A stretch of 64,000 nucleotides of DNA from Streptomyces halstedii (lineage in GTDB: Bacteria; Actinomycetota; Actinomycetes; Streptomycetales; Streptomycetaceae), in the NCBI GenBank assembly GCA_000720535.1, contig JOAZ01000008.1, positions 248,001 through 312,000 on the forward strand, written 5' to 3'. The position numbers were made by a program, and so were the translations under genes. The notes under the pieces are model-generated. The model saw only the letters and a program-made list of their open reading frames with translations, did no database searches and was not told where the DNA came from. This document shows, one piece after another, positions 43,389 through 52,560 of the stretch (within the stretch, counting starts at the first letter, position 1; each line of letters opens with the position of its first letter).

Positions 43389-45218
43389 GCCGTTGCACAC
43401 CACGGGGGTGTAGTCGGACGGCCCGCCCTCGACGTGGTAGAGCACCACCGTCCAGTCCCCCCGGTCGTCGCCCACCGGAATCGCCTTCACCGTACGGTCG
43501 CCGAAGTGCGCCCGGAAGTCGTCGGGGTAGGTGAAGGTGAGGGTGCCGTCAGGGGAGGCGCCGGAGTAGATGTCCACCGGCTCGCTGGTGAAGCCGATGC
43601 CCTTGCCTTCGGCTTCGGTGGGCCGGCCGGTGGTCCGGTCCGTCTCGTGCGGGGGCCGTACCCCCACCGACACGTAGTACGGCGCGGACCCCTTGTCCTT
43701 CCCCGCGCCCTCGGGGCGCAACGTCACCGAAGCGGTGTCCGATCCGGTGGTGTGCCCCACGGACGACTGGAGGTTCCCCGGCAGCGCGGTCGCCATGGAG
43801 AGACGGCTCAGGTCGCAGGACCCCATCCCCTGGGCGGCCTCGGCCGGGTTCTTCGACAGGGTCCACCGGTCCTGCGAGACCCGGTCGTTGACGATGTGGT
43901 CCGGCGGCCCGGCCGGAGTGCCGGTGGAGGCGTCCCGGGACGCGGCGGGGCCGGTGGCGGGACCGGACGGCCCGGCCGCCCCGGATCCGCCGCCACCGGT
44001 GTCCTCGCCGTCCGGCGCCATCAGTTGCCAGGCCGTCACCGCGAGGGCGCCCGCCACCACACAGGCCACCAGGCCCGCCCGCGCACCCCGGCGCGGTCCG
44101 CGCCGCGGTCCGTCCCCGGACCCGTCGTACGGGGTGGCCGCCTGGGCGGCCTCAGCGGGCGGGGACGCCGCGTCCCCTTCGCCGCCCGGCAGCGGCACGG
44201 TGAGCACGGGCCCCTCCTCCGGCCCGCCCGACGGCCCGGCGCCCGGCCCGGCGCCTGGCCCGCCCGACGGCCCGCCCACCGGCCTGTCCTCCGGCCCGTC
44301 CGTCCGCCCGGCCGTCGGCCCGTCCGCCGCCACGGGCTCCTCGGGCCGTTCCCGCGCGAGCGAACGGGGACGAGGGCCCAGCGCGAGCGAACGGTAATGG
44401 GGGTCCAGCGCGAGCGCCGAGTCCACCGCGCACCGCGCGATCACCTCCGCCGGGGACGGCCGGTCCGCCGGTGCCTTGGCGACACAGCTCCGGATCAGCC
44501 CGGCGAGCGAGCCCTCCACCCCGTCCAGGTCGATGTCCTCGTGCACGGCGCGGTAGCTCACGACCGCCGGGTCACCGGTGCCGTACGGCGGGCGGCCCGT
44601 CGCCGTGTACGCGAGGGTCGCCCCCAGCGCGAAGACGTCCGCGGCCGGGCCCGCCTCGTTGTGCCGCACGACCTCCGGCGCCGCGAACCCCGGGGTGCCC
44701 GAGGCCATCCCCTCACGGGTGAGGACCGTCTGGTCGAGGCCCCGGGCGATCCCGAAGTCGATCAGCTGCGGCCCCTGCGGCGCGAGGATCACGTTCTGCG
44801 GCTTCAGGTCCCGGTGGGTGACCCCGTGGGCGTGCACCGCCGCCAGGCCCTCGGCGAGCGCGGCGGCCAGCCGTACGGTGCCGCCGGGCGGGAAGGGGCC
44901 GGACTCCTCCACCGCCTGGCGCAGCGTGGGCCCCGCCACGTATTCGGTGGCCAGCCAGTAGGGAGGCGCGTCGAGCGAGGCGTCGACCAGCTGCGCGGTC
45001 CAGGCGCTCCGCACGGTCCGGACAGTGGCGACCTCCCGCCGGAACCGGGCCATCGCCTCCGGATGATCACTGATCTCGTCGCGGATCACCTTCACCGCGA
45101 CGAGCCGCCCGCCCGGGGACCGGCCGAGGAACACCTGGCCCATTCCCCCCGCGCCCAGACGGGCGACAAGGCGGTAGGCGCCGATGCGCGCGGGGTCCTG
45201 GGGCCGGAGCTCGTCCAC
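43377..45218 (-). CDS. Transmembrane Ser/Thr protein kinase with unassigned extracellular domain
   Basis: 613 aa from GTG 45218. The kinase domain covers about 14-265: 'LGAGGMGQVF', Lys43 in 'VAVKVI', Asp137 in 'HRDLKPQN', 'IDFGIAR'. A Pro/Gly-rich linker with 'GGPGAGPGAGP' follows, then one membrane helix (about 381-400). The outer domain of about 200 residues begins 'DHIVNDRVSQDRWTLSKNP' and ends with a Cys ('VVCNGFHA'), with another Cys in 'MGSCDLSR', so a disulfide is likely. I do not recognise that domain. The adjacent PP2C-type phosphatase gene, in the same direction, may work in the same circuit. Confidence 0.9.
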   Translation of the reverse strand: MDELRPQDPARIGAYRLVARLGAGGMGQVFLGRSPGGRLVAVKVIRDEISDHPEAMARFRREVATVRTVRSAWTAQLVDASLDAPPYWLATEYVAGPTLRQAVEESGPFPPGGTVRLAAALAEGLAAVHAHGVTHRDLKPQNVILAPQGPQLIDFGIARGLDQTVLTREGMASGTPGFAAPEVVRHNEAGPAADVFALGATLAYTATGRPPYGTGDPAVVSYRAVHEDIDLDGVEGSLAGLIRSCVAKAPADRPSPAEVIARCAVDSALALDPHYRSLALGPRPRSLARERPEEPVAADGPTAGRTDGPEDRPVGGPSGGPGAGPGAGPSGGPEEGPVLTVPLPGGEGDAASPPAEAAQAATPYDGSGDGPRRGPRRGARAGLVACVVAGALAVTAWQLMAPDGEDTGGGGSGAAGPSGPATGPAASRDASTGTPAGPPDHIVNDRVSQDRWTLSKNPAEAAQGMGSCDLSRLSMATALPGNLQSSVGHTTGSDTASVTLRPEGAGKDKGSAPYYVSVGVRPPHETDRTTGRPTEAEGKGIGFTSEPVDIYSGASPDGTLTFTYPDDFRAHFGDRTVKAIPVGDDRGDWTVVLYHVEGGPSDYTPVVCNGFHA

Positions 45219-45446
45219 GGCCAGACTCTGCCACAACCGCCCCGCCCGCCGCCCCGGAACCCCCAGGTCCGGTGCGGACCGCCCACGGGCCCCACGTTCG
45301 GACGCCCCCCGGCACGGCGGTGCCGCGCCCCAGGGCCCGTCACGGGATGCGGGGCGGCCGGAACGAATCGAGGATGCGAAAGGGGGCACGAGCCGTGGGG
45401 CCGGTTCCACGGACCGAGAAGCGACCTCTCCTGGGAGACGAACACC

Positions 45447-47636
45447 ATGGCACCACAGCGACCCTCTTCCGGCAGCACCGCACACCGCGACCCCGGACTC
45501 GCCCTCCCGGTGGCCGACGAGGCGGGGTGGAGCGAGGTGGACGTGCGGGCGGTGGACACCGTACGGGTGCTGGCCGCCGACGCCGTACAGAAGACGGGCA
45601 ACGGGCACCCCGGTACCGCGATGAGCCTGGCCCCCCTCGCCTACCTGCTGTTCCAGCGGATCATGCGGCACGACCCCGCCGACGACCAGTGGCTGGGCAG
45701 GGACCGCTTCGTCCTGTCGTGCGGTCACTCCAGCCTCACCCTCTACATCCAGCTCTATCTCTCCGGCTACGGCCTGGAGATGGAGGACCTCAAGGCGCTG
45801 CGGACCTGGGGTTCGGCGACCCCCGGGCACCCGGAGTACCGCCACACCCGGGGCGTGGAGATCACCACGGGCCCGCTGGGACAGGGCATGGGCGCCGCGG
45901 TGGGCATGGCGATGGCGGGACGCCGCGAGCGTGGCTTCCTCGACCCGGACGCGGCCCCGGGTGCCAGCCCCTTCGACCACCACGTGTACGTGGTGGCCTC
46001 CGACGGCGACATGATGGAGGGCGTCGCGTCCGAGGCCTCCTCCCTGGCCGGGCACCAGCAGCTCGGCAACCTCGTGGCGTTCTACGACTCGAACCACATC
46101 TCCATCGAGGACGACACCGACATCTCCTTCAGCGAGGACGTGCCGGCCCGCTTCGCCGCCTACGGCTGGCACGTGCAGACGGTGGACTGGACGCGCACCG
46201 GGGACTACGTCGAGGACGTCGACGCGCTGCTGGCCGCCGTCGAGGCGGCGAAGCGGGAGCGGTCCCGGCCGTCGCTGATCATGCTGCGTACGATCATCGG
46301 CTGGCCCGCGCCCACCAAGCGGAACACCGGCAAGGCCCACGGATCGGCCCTCGGCGACGAGGAGGTCGCGGCCACCAAGCGGCTGCTCGGCTTCGACCCG
46401 GAGGCATCGTTCGTCATCGAGGACGAGGTCCTCGCCCACGCCCGCGCCGTCAAGGAGCGCGGCCGGGCCGTGCACGAGAGCTGGACGTCGGCGTACGAGC
46501 GGTGGCGTACCACCCATCCCGAGCAGGCGCGCCTCCTGGTCCGGCTGACCCGGCGGGAGCTGCCCGAGGGGTGGACCGACGTCCTGCCCGTCTTCGCCGC
46601 CGACGCGAAGGGCATGGCCACCCGCAAGGCGTCCGGCGAGGTGCTGACCGCCCTCGCGCCGGTGCTGCCGGAACTGTGGGGCGGCTCCGCCGACCTGGCC
46701 GGGAGCAACAACACCACCATGGAGGGCGAACCGTCCTTCATCCCGGAGAACCGGCAGACCGAGGAGTTCAAGGGCGGCCCCTACGGCCGGACCCTGCACT
46801 TCGGCATCCGCGAACACGCCATGGGCGCCGTGCTCAACGGCATCGCCCTCCAGAGCCTGACCCGGCCCTACGGCGGTACGTTCCTGACGTTCAGCGACTA
46901 CATGCGCCCCGCCGTCCGCCTCGGCGCGCTGATGAAGCTGCCCGCCGTCTACGTCTGGACGCACGACTCGATCGGCCTGGGCGAGGACGGCCCCACGCAC
47001 CAGCCGGTCGAGCACCTCGCGGCCCTGCGCGCCATCCCCGGCCTCGACGTCGTACGCCCCGCCGACGCCAACGAGACCACGGTGTGCTGGCGGACGGTCC
47101 TGGAGCGGACCGACCGGCCCACCGGGCTCGTCCTGACGCGCCAGAACCTGCCGGTGCTCGACCGCGCGGACGGCACCCTCGCCCCCGCCGAGGCGGCGGC
47201 CCGCGGGGGATACGTGCTGGCCGGAGGGGCGGACCCGGCACCCGACGTCATCCTGGTGGCCACCGGCTCCGAGGTCCGCATCGCCCTGGAGGCGCGCACG
47301 GTCCTGGCCGACGAGGGCCTGAGCGCCTGGGTGGTGTCCATGCCCTGCCGCGAGTGGTTCGCCGCACAGCCCCTCGCGTACCAGGACGAGGTGCTGCCGC
47401 CCGCCGTCCGCGCCCGGGTCAGCGTGGAGGCCGCCGTCGGCCAGGGCTGGCGCGAGGTCGTCGGCGACGCGGGCCGCATCGTGAGCCTCGAACACTACGG
47501 CGAGTCCGCCGACTACCAGACGCTCTACAGGGAGTTCGGTATCACTCCCGAAGCCGTCGCCGCGGCCGCCCGCGACAGCGTCCGTGACGCCACCGAGCCG
47601 CCCCGGCCCGGCGGCCGCCGCGACGACGAGGGCTGA
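45447..47636 (+). CDS. tkt: Transketolase
   Basis: 729 aa from ATG 45447 (GGGAG upstream). Thiamine diphosphate motif 'SDGDMMEGVASEASSLAGH' with metal ligand region 'YDSNHISIEDDT'. Early 'KTGNGHPGTAMSLAPLAYLL' and later 'HDSIGLGEDGPTHQPVEHL' are unmistakable. It moves two-carbon units in the pentose phosphate pathway. No transaldolase or zwf gene is adjacent, so this is probably a second or dispersed copy. A strong terminator follows. Confidence 0.95.
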   Translation: MAPQRPSSGSTAHRDPGLALPVADEAGWSEVDVRAVDTVRVLAADAVQKTGNGHPGTAMSLAPLAYLLFQRIMRHDPADDQWLGRDRFVLSCGHSSLTLYIQLYLSGYGLEMEDLKALRTWGSATPGHPEYRHTRGVEITTGPLGQGMGAAVGMAMAGRRERGFLDPDAAPGASPFDHHVYVVASDGDMMEGVASEASSLAGHQQLGNLVAFYDSNHISIEDDTDISFSEDVPARFAAYGWHVQTVDWTRTGDYVEDVDALLAAVEAAKRERSRPSLIMLRTIIGWPAPTKRNTGKAHGSALGDEEVAATKRLLGFDPEASFVIEDEVLAHARAVKERGRAVHESWTSAYERWRTTHPEQARLLVRLTRRELPEGWTDVLPVFAADAKGMATRKASGEVLTALAPVLPELWGGSADLAGSNNTTMEGEPSFIPENRQTEEFKGGPYGRTLHFGIREHAMGAVLNGIALQSLTRPYGGTFLTFSDYMRPAVRLGALMKLPAVYVWTHDSIGLGEDGPTHQPVEHLAALRAIPGLDVVRPADANETTVCWRTVLERTDRPTGLVLTRQNLPVLDRADGTLAPAEAAARGGYVLAGGADPAPDVILVATGSEVRIALEARTVLADEGLSAWVVSMPCREWFAAQPLAYQDEVLPPAVRARVSVEAAVGQGWREVVGDAGRIVSLEHYGESADYQTLYREFGITPEAVAAAARDSVRDATEPPRPGGRRDDEG

Positions 47637-47650
47637 GCGCGGGCGCTTCC

Positions 47651-47693
47651 GCAGGGCCCCCGCCGGACGTGAGACGTCCGGCGGGGGCCCTGC
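47651..47693 (+). terminator. Strong hairpin after transketolase
   Basis: Perfect 20-bp arms (left arm 47651-47670, right arm 47674-47693) around a 3-nt loop (GAG), 15 bp after the stop codon. No U-tract, as is usual in Streptomyces. Confidence 0.85.
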
Positions 47694-47785
47694 GTGTTCC
47701 AGGACGCAAGCCCGTCATTCATCCGATGAAAGGTGTGCACGACCCTTCTCTCCCGGGGAGCGGGAGCGCTACGATCGCGATGGTT

Positions 47786-47799
47786 TGGGAGCGCTCCCA
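47786..47799. promoter_or_regulatory. CebR operator upstream of xyloglucanase gene
   Basis: TGGGAGCGCTCCCA, a perfect 14-bp palindrome identical to the known binding site of the cellulose-utilisation repressor CebR. It lies 58 bp before the GTG start. It predicts induction by cello-oligosaccharides. Confidence 0.92.
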
Positions 47800-47857
47800 T
47801 GTGTGTCATGTCCCCCCACCGCCCTCTGCGGCGGTTCAGCTCGGAGAGGACGCTTCC

Positions 47858-50581
47858 GTGCGTTTGAGCACCAGACCCCTCGCCGCCCTCGTGGCGGCAC
47901 TCGCCCTGACCGCCGGGTTGGCGATCACCGGAACCCCGGCCGTGGCGCGCTCCGACGAAGCCCCCGCCGCGATGGAGGCATCCGATGTGTCCATCGCGGC
48001 GGACACCTACACCTGGAAGAACGCCCGCATCGACGGCGGCGGGTTCGTCCCCGGGATCGTCTTCAACCGGTCCGAGAAGAACCTCGCCTACGCCCGGACC
48101 GACATCGGCGGCGCCTACCGCTGGGACCAGGCCGGGAAGCGGTGGAAGCCGCTGCTGGACTGGGTGGACTGGGACCGGTGGGGCTGGACGGGCGTGGTGA
48201 GCCTCGCCTCCGACTCGGCCGACCCCGACAACGTCTACGCCGCCGTGGGCACGTACACCAACAGCTGGGACCCGACCACGGGGGCGGTCCTGCGCTCCTC
48301 GGACCGCGGTGCCTCCTGGAAGGCGGCCACCCTGCCGTTCAAGCTCGGCGGCAACATGCCCGGACGCGGCATGGGGGAGCGGCTCGCGGTCGACCCGAAC
48401 AAGAACTCCGTGCTCTACCTGGGCGCGCCCAGCGGCAACGGCCTGTGGCGGTCCACCGATGCGGGCGTCACCTGGTCCGAGGTGACGGCCTTCCCCAACC
48501 CGGGGAACTACGCGCAGGACCCGACGGACACCAGCGGGTACGGCAACGACAACCAGGGCATCGTCTGGGTGACCTTCGACGAGCGTTCGGGCAGCGCGGG
48601 CGGCGCCACGAAGGACATCTACGTCGGGGTCGCCGACAAGCAGAACACCGTCTACCGCTCCACGGACGGCGGCACCACCTGGTCCCGGATCGCCGGCCAG
48701 CCCACCGGATACCTGGCCCACAAGGGCGTACTCGACTCCGCGACCGGTTACCTCTACCTGACCCTCAGCGACACGGGCGGCCCGTACGACGGCGGCAAGG
48801 GGCAGATCTGGCGGTACGACACCGGGTCCGGCGCCTGGAAGGACGTCAGCCCGGTGGCGGAGGCCGACACCTTCTACGGCTTCGGCGGACTGTCCGTGGA
48901 CCGGCAGAAGCCGGGCACCCTGATGGCCACCGCCTACAGCGCCTGGTGGCCGGACACCCAGATCTTCCGCTCGACGGACAGCGGCGCCACCTGGACCCAG
49001 GCCTGGGACTACACCAGCTATCCCGACCGCTCCAACCGCTACACCCTGGACGTCTCCTCCGTCCCGTGGCTCTCCTGGGGCGCCAGCCCCGCGCCGCCCG
49101 AGACCGCCCCCAAGCTCGGCTGGATGACGGAGTCGCTGGAGATCGACCCGTTCGACTCGGACCGGATGATGTACGGGACGGGCGCGACGGTCTACGGCAC
49201 GGAGAACCTCACCGCCTGGGACTCCGGCGGCAGCCTCAGGATCACCCCGATGGTCCGGGGGATCGAGGAGACCGCCGTCAACGACCTGGCGAGCCCGCCC
49301 TCCGGCGCGCCGCTGCTGAGCGCGCTCGGTGACATCGGCGGGTTCCGGCACACGGACCTCGACGCGGTGCCGGGCATGATGTTCACCTCCCCGAACCTCG
49401 ACTCGACCACCAGCCTCGACTTCGCGGAGACCTCACCCGGCACGGTGGTGCGCGTCGGCAACTCCGACACGGCCCCGCACATCGGCTTCTCCACCGACAA
49501 CGGGGCCAACTGGTTCCAGGGGTCGGAGCCTTCGGGGGTCACCGGAGGCGGCACCGTCGCGGCCGCGGCGGACGGCAGCGGCTTCGTCTGGAGTCCGGAA
49601 GGCGCGGGCGTCCACCACACCACCGGATACGGCAGCTCCTGGACCGCGTCCACGGGCATCCCGGCCGGTGCCACGGTCGAGTCCGACCGGAAGAACCCGA
49701 AGAAGTTCTACGGCTTCGCGGGCGGCACCTTCTACGTCTCGACCGACGGCGGCGCCACCTTCACGGCCAAGGCCACCGGACTGCCCAGCGAGGGCAACGT
49801 CCGCTTCCAGGCCCTGCCCGGCACCGAGGGTGACATCTGGTTGGCCGGCGGATCGGCCACGGGCGCGTACGGGCTGTGGCGCTCCACCGACTCGGGGGCG
49901 ACGTTCACCAAGGCGGCGAACGTCCAGCAGGCGGACAGCGTGGGCTTCGGCAAGGCCGCCCCGGGCGCGTCGTACCAGACCGTCTTCGTCAGCGCGAAGA
50001 TCGGCGGGGTGCGGGGCATCTTCCGGTCCACGGACGCCGGGGCGAACTGGACCAGGATCAACGACGACGCCCACCAGTGGGCCTGGACCGGCGCCGCGAT
50101 CACCGGCGACCCCAGGGTCTACGGGCGGGTCTACGTCTCCACCAACGGGCGGGGCATCCAGGTGGGCGAGTCCTCGGACACCGGCGGAGGCGGCACCGAC
50201 CCGGGAACGGACCCCGGCCCCGACCCGGGTACGGATCCCGGCACGGAGCAGCCCGGGAACGCGGCCTGCGCGGTGACGTACACGGTCACCAACGAGTGGC
50301 CCGGCGGCTTCCAGGCGGATGTGACGGTCACCAACACCGGTGACGCGGCCTACGACGGCTGGAAGCTCGGCTGGTCGTTCCCCGGCGGGCAGCGGATCAG
50401 CCAGATGTGGAACGCCTCGTACCAGCAGGACGGGGCGAGGGTGACCGCCACCGACGCCGGCTGGAACGGCACGGTGGCGCCCGGTTCCTCGGCGGGCTTC
50501 GGCTTCACCGGCAGCTGGAGCGGTGGCAACGCCGAGCCGAGCGCGTTCACGCTGGACGGGGAGGTCTGCACCGTCGGCTGA
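47858..50581 (+). CDS. Secreted GH74 xyloglucanase with CBM2
   Basis: 907 aa from GTG 47858, with GGAGAGGA 7 nt upstream. Signal peptide to about 'TPAVARS'. A two-propeller GH74 catalytic region (about 45-770) has repeated 'STDSGATWT' and 'RSTDAGVTWS' bends. The early 'NARIDGGGFVPGIVFNRSE' and 'AYARTDIGGAYRWD' are GH74 hallmarks, the latter carrying a catalytic Asp. A Gly/Asp/Pro linker leads to a C-terminal CBM2 ('CAVTYTVTNEWPGGFQADVT' to 'CTVG', bounded by two cysteines). It cuts xyloglucan or beta-1,4-glucan outside the cell. The CebR box ties it to cellulose response. Confidence 0.94.
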   Translation: MRLSTRPLAALVAALALTAGLAITGTPAVARSDEAPAAMEASDVSIAADTYTWKNARIDGGGFVPGIVFNRSEKNLAYARTDIGGAYRWDQAGKRWKPLLDWVDWDRWGWTGVVSLASDSADPDNVYAAVGTYTNSWDPTTGAVLRSSDRGASWKAATLPFKLGGNMPGRGMGERLAVDPNKNSVLYLGAPSGNGLWRSTDAGVTWSEVTAFPNPGNYAQDPTDTSGYGNDNQGIVWVTFDERSGSAGGATKDIYVGVADKQNTVYRSTDGGTTWSRIAGQPTGYLAHKGVLDSATGYLYLTLSDTGGPYDGGKGQIWRYDTGSGAWKDVSPVAEADTFYGFGGLSVDRQKPGTLMATAYSAWWPDTQIFRSTDSGATWTQAWDYTSYPDRSNRYTLDVSSVPWLSWGASPAPPETAPKLGWMTESLEIDPFDSDRMMYGTGATVYGTENLTAWDSGGSLRITPMVRGIEETAVNDLASPPSGAPLLSALGDIGGFRHTDLDAVPGMMFTSPNLDSTTSLDFAETSPGTVVRVGNSDTAPHIGFSTDNGANWFQGSEPSGVTGGGTVAAAADGSGFVWSPEGAGVHHTTGYGSSWTASTGIPAGATVESDRKNPKKFYGFAGGTFYVSTDGGATFTAKATGLPSEGNVRFQALPGTEGDIWLAGGSATGAYGLWRSTDSGATFTKAANVQQADSVGFGKAAPGASYQTVFVSAKIGGVRGIFRSTDAGANWTRINDDAHQWAWTGAAITGDPRVYGRVYVSTNGRGIQVGESSDTGGGGTDPGTDPGPDPGTDPGTEQPGNAACAVTYTVTNEWPGGFQADVTVTNTGDAAYDGWKLGWSFPGGQRISQMWNASYQQDGARVTATDAGWNGTVAPGSSAGFGFTGSWSGGNAEPSAFTLDGEVCTVG

Positions 50582-51091
50582 CGTGGCTTCGGACACGGAC
50601 GCGGGGCCCCGGCGACGGCCACCGGGCCCCGCGTCACGCTGGTCCTGATGCCCTGTCAGGACGTGTTCCCCGTGAGCGACGGGTCCGGTGCGGGCGCGCC
50701 CGCCGGGGCGGTACGTGGGTGCCCGGCCCGCCTCGGGCGGGGAGCGGCGGCCGGGTGGAGGGGGCCCGGCCCACGGCGTGCTCCCGGCGACCGCCCACCG
50801 CCCCGGCCCGCCGACCGCCCTCCCCTTTCGGCCCTCCCCTTTCGGCCCTGCCCGGACCGTACGCATACATCGAAGATCGTCCCGGCCCAAACCTGCCGTC
50901 GGCGTGGCGTGCCGTCCAACGGGTGACATCTGGCGCTACGTCACATGATGAGCCCATGGCGTCCCCCGAATGCGGCGCTCTCCGGTGGTGGGCGACGGAA
51001 TTTGAGCTGACGGTGGATCACGTCGCCCCTGCGGTCCGACGAGCGGGCAGCCGGCCCGCCTTCGCAGGAGTGGCGAAAGGACTGTGTATCC
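50582..51091 (+). other. Intergenic region, 510 bp
   Basis: After the terminator there is a Pro/Arg-codon-like, C-rich stretch with a direct repeat of CCTCCCCTTTCGGC (about 50820-50846). The promoter of the repeat-protein gene probably lies in 50930-51080; AAAGGA precedes its ATG by about 10 nt. No gene is supported. Confidence 0.55.
50601..50632 (+). terminator. Hairpin after xyloglucanase gene
   Basis: GCGGGGCCC(C)GG and CCGGGCCCCGC pair over 11 bp (one bulged C) around a short loop, 20 bp after the stop codon. Confidence 0.7.
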
Positions 51092-51673
51092 ATGCGCTCT
51101 GCCCGCACCCTGTTCGCATCGGCCGCCGTCACGGCGGTCCTCGCGGTCTCCGTTCCCGCCGCATACGCCGTGACCTCCGCGGATGGCTGGGACAAGGACA
51201 GCGGCTCCTCATCCAGCAGCGACGACCACCACGACAAGCGGGACTCGTGGAAGCACGAGAAGCCCGAGGGTGGTGTGCACGCCGGTGGCGGTGCGCTCGC
51301 CGCTGTCTCCGGGGACGACTGGCAGAAGGACAAGGACAAGGAGTCCCGCGGCGACGACAACCGTGAGAAGCCGGACTCGTGGAAGCACGAGAAGCCCGAG
51401 GGTGGTGTGCACGCCGGTGGCGGTGCGCTCGCCGGTCTCTCCTCGGACGACTGGCAGAAGGACAAGGACAACGAGTCCGGCGGCAACGACAACCGTGAGA
51501 AGCCGGACTCGTGGAAGCACGAGAAGCCCGAGGGCGGCGTGCACGCGGGCGGGGGCGCCATGGCCCTGTCCGGTGGCGGTCTGGCCGCGGGCTCGGTGCT
51601 GATGCTCGGTGGCATCGGTGCCGCCGCGTACCGTATGCGTCGCCGCAACGCGACGGGTACCGCCGCGGTCTGA
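51092..51673 (+). CDS. Secreted repeat protein with three 44-residue units, next to a class F sortase
   Basis: 193 aa. Signal peptide to about 'PAAYAVT'. The body has three units with a period of 44 residues, beginning at Asp51, Asp95 and Asp139. Each contains 'DSWKHEKPEGGVHAGGGA', and the first two end with 'DDWQKDKD'. They are highly charged and His/Lys/Asp-rich, so probably extended. The C-terminus is a hydrophobic helix with an RMRRR tail, as in surface-anchored proteins, but no LPxTG or LAxTG is present; the helix is preceded by 'AGGGAMALSGGG'. The sortase gene follows 121 bp downstream. Whether the sortase acts on this protein, and at which bond, is open. I recognise no named family. 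Confidence 0.8.
   Translation: MRSARTLFASAAVTAVLAVSVPAAYAVTSADGWDKDSGSSSSSDDHHDKRDSWKHEKPEGGVHAGGGALAAVSGDDWQKDKDKESRGDDNREKPDSWKHEKPEGGVHAGGGALAGLSSDDWQKDKDNESGGNDNREKPDSWKHEKPEGGVHAGGGAMALSGGGLAAGSVLMLGGIGAAAYRMRRRNATGTAAV
51242..51564 (+). repeat. 132-bp intragenic tandem repeat
   Basis: Near-identical copies begin at 51242, 51374 and 51506 (the last partial). The high DNA identity, including synonymous sites, points to recent duplication or gene conversion, and copy number may vary between strains. Confidence 0.85.
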
Positions 51674-51794
51674 CGGGCGGCCGCATCACCGAGTGAATCC
51701 TGTCGTGGCCGCCGCCCTCCTCCGGGGCGGCGGCCGCGCCGATTTCCCGTTTCCCCGGCCCGCACCCTCGCACCAGACGAAAGGCAGCACGCGC

Positions 51795-52484
51795 ATGGCC
51801 GCCCCCGAGCCGTCCGGAACCGACTCCGCGTCCCCGGCCCCCGCCCGATCCCTGCTGTGGCCCGCCGCGGCGGTAGGGCTGGGTTTCCTCCTCGTCTACA
51901 ACTCCCTCGACGCCTCCGCGGGCGTCCCGTCCCCGGCGACCACGGTGTCCGCGCCCGCCGCCACCGCGCCGGCGTCCGCGAGGCCGGCGCCCTCCGCGGC
52001 CGCGGACAACCCGGGGATGCCCCCGTCGGAGCCCTCGCGCCTCTCGATCCGGTCGATCGCGGTGGACGCGCCCTTCACCCCCCTGTCCATCGGGTCCTCA
52101 GGGCAGCTCGACGCACCGCCCGCGAACGACCCGAACCTGGTCGGCTGGTTCAAGGACGGCGCCACCCCGGGCGAACGGGGCACCTCGGTGGTCGCCGGGC
52201 ACGTGGACACCAAGACCGGGCCCGCGGTCTTCCTGCTCCTGAGCACCCTCAAGGCCGGGAACACGGTGGACATCACCCGCGAGGACGGCAAGGTCGCCTC
52301 GTTCAAGGTGGACACCGTCGAGACCTTCAGCAAGGCGGACTTCCCCAGCGACCGGGTCTACTCCGACAACGGCACGGCCCAGCTGCGGCTGATCACCTGC
52401 GGCGGTCTGTACGACAAGAAGGCGAAGGACTACAAGGACAACGTGGTCGTCTTCGCCCACCTGGTCTCCGGCAAGAACGGCTGA
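51795..52484 (+). CDS. Class F sortase
   Basis: 229 aa from ATG 51795 (GAAAGGC upstream). One N-terminal membrane helix (about 20-40), an Ala/Pro-rich spacer, then the sortase barrel. Catalytic His136 is in 'VVAGHVDTKTGPAVF' and Cys202 in 'RLITCGGLYD', with Arg198 just before it. Class F enzymes are common in Streptomyces and their substrates are poorly known. The neighbouring repeat protein is a candidate substrate. Its own surface localisation fits action at the outer membrane face. Confidence 0.9.
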   Translation: MAAPEPSGTDSASPAPARSLLWPAAAVGLGFLLVYNSLDASAGVPSPATTVSAPAATAPASARPAPSAAADNPGMPPSEPSRLSIRSIAVDAPFTPLSIGSSGQLDAPPANDPNLVGWFKDGATPGERGTSVVAGHVDTKTGPAVFLLLSTLKAGNTVDITREDGKVASFKVDTVETFSKADFPSDRVYSDNGTAQLRLITCGGLYDKKAKDYKDNVVVFAHLVSGKNG

Positions 52485-52489
52485 ACCGC

Positions 52490-52547
52490 CCGGTCGTACG
52501 CGAGGAGGGCCGCCCGCACCCGGGCGGCCCTCCTCGCGTACGACCGG
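52490..52547. terminator. Strong bidirectional hairpin between sortase and aquaporin genes
   Basis: Perfect 27-bp arms (52490-52516 and 52521-52547) with a 4-nt loop. It sits between two convergent genes and should stop transcripts from both sides. Confidence 0.9.
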
Positions 52548-52560
52548 ACAGCGATCCCGC

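Noticed and set aside
43377..47495. Apparent single giant minus-strand gene fusing the kinase to a region opposite transketolase
   Set aside because: The part opposite transketolase is a shadow. A sensible kinase start (GTG 45218) just before the glycine loop explains the real gene.
51242..51564. Mobile or phage-derived repeat
   Set aside because: The repeat stays in frame with a 44-codon period inside one gene, so it is an intragenic protein repeat.
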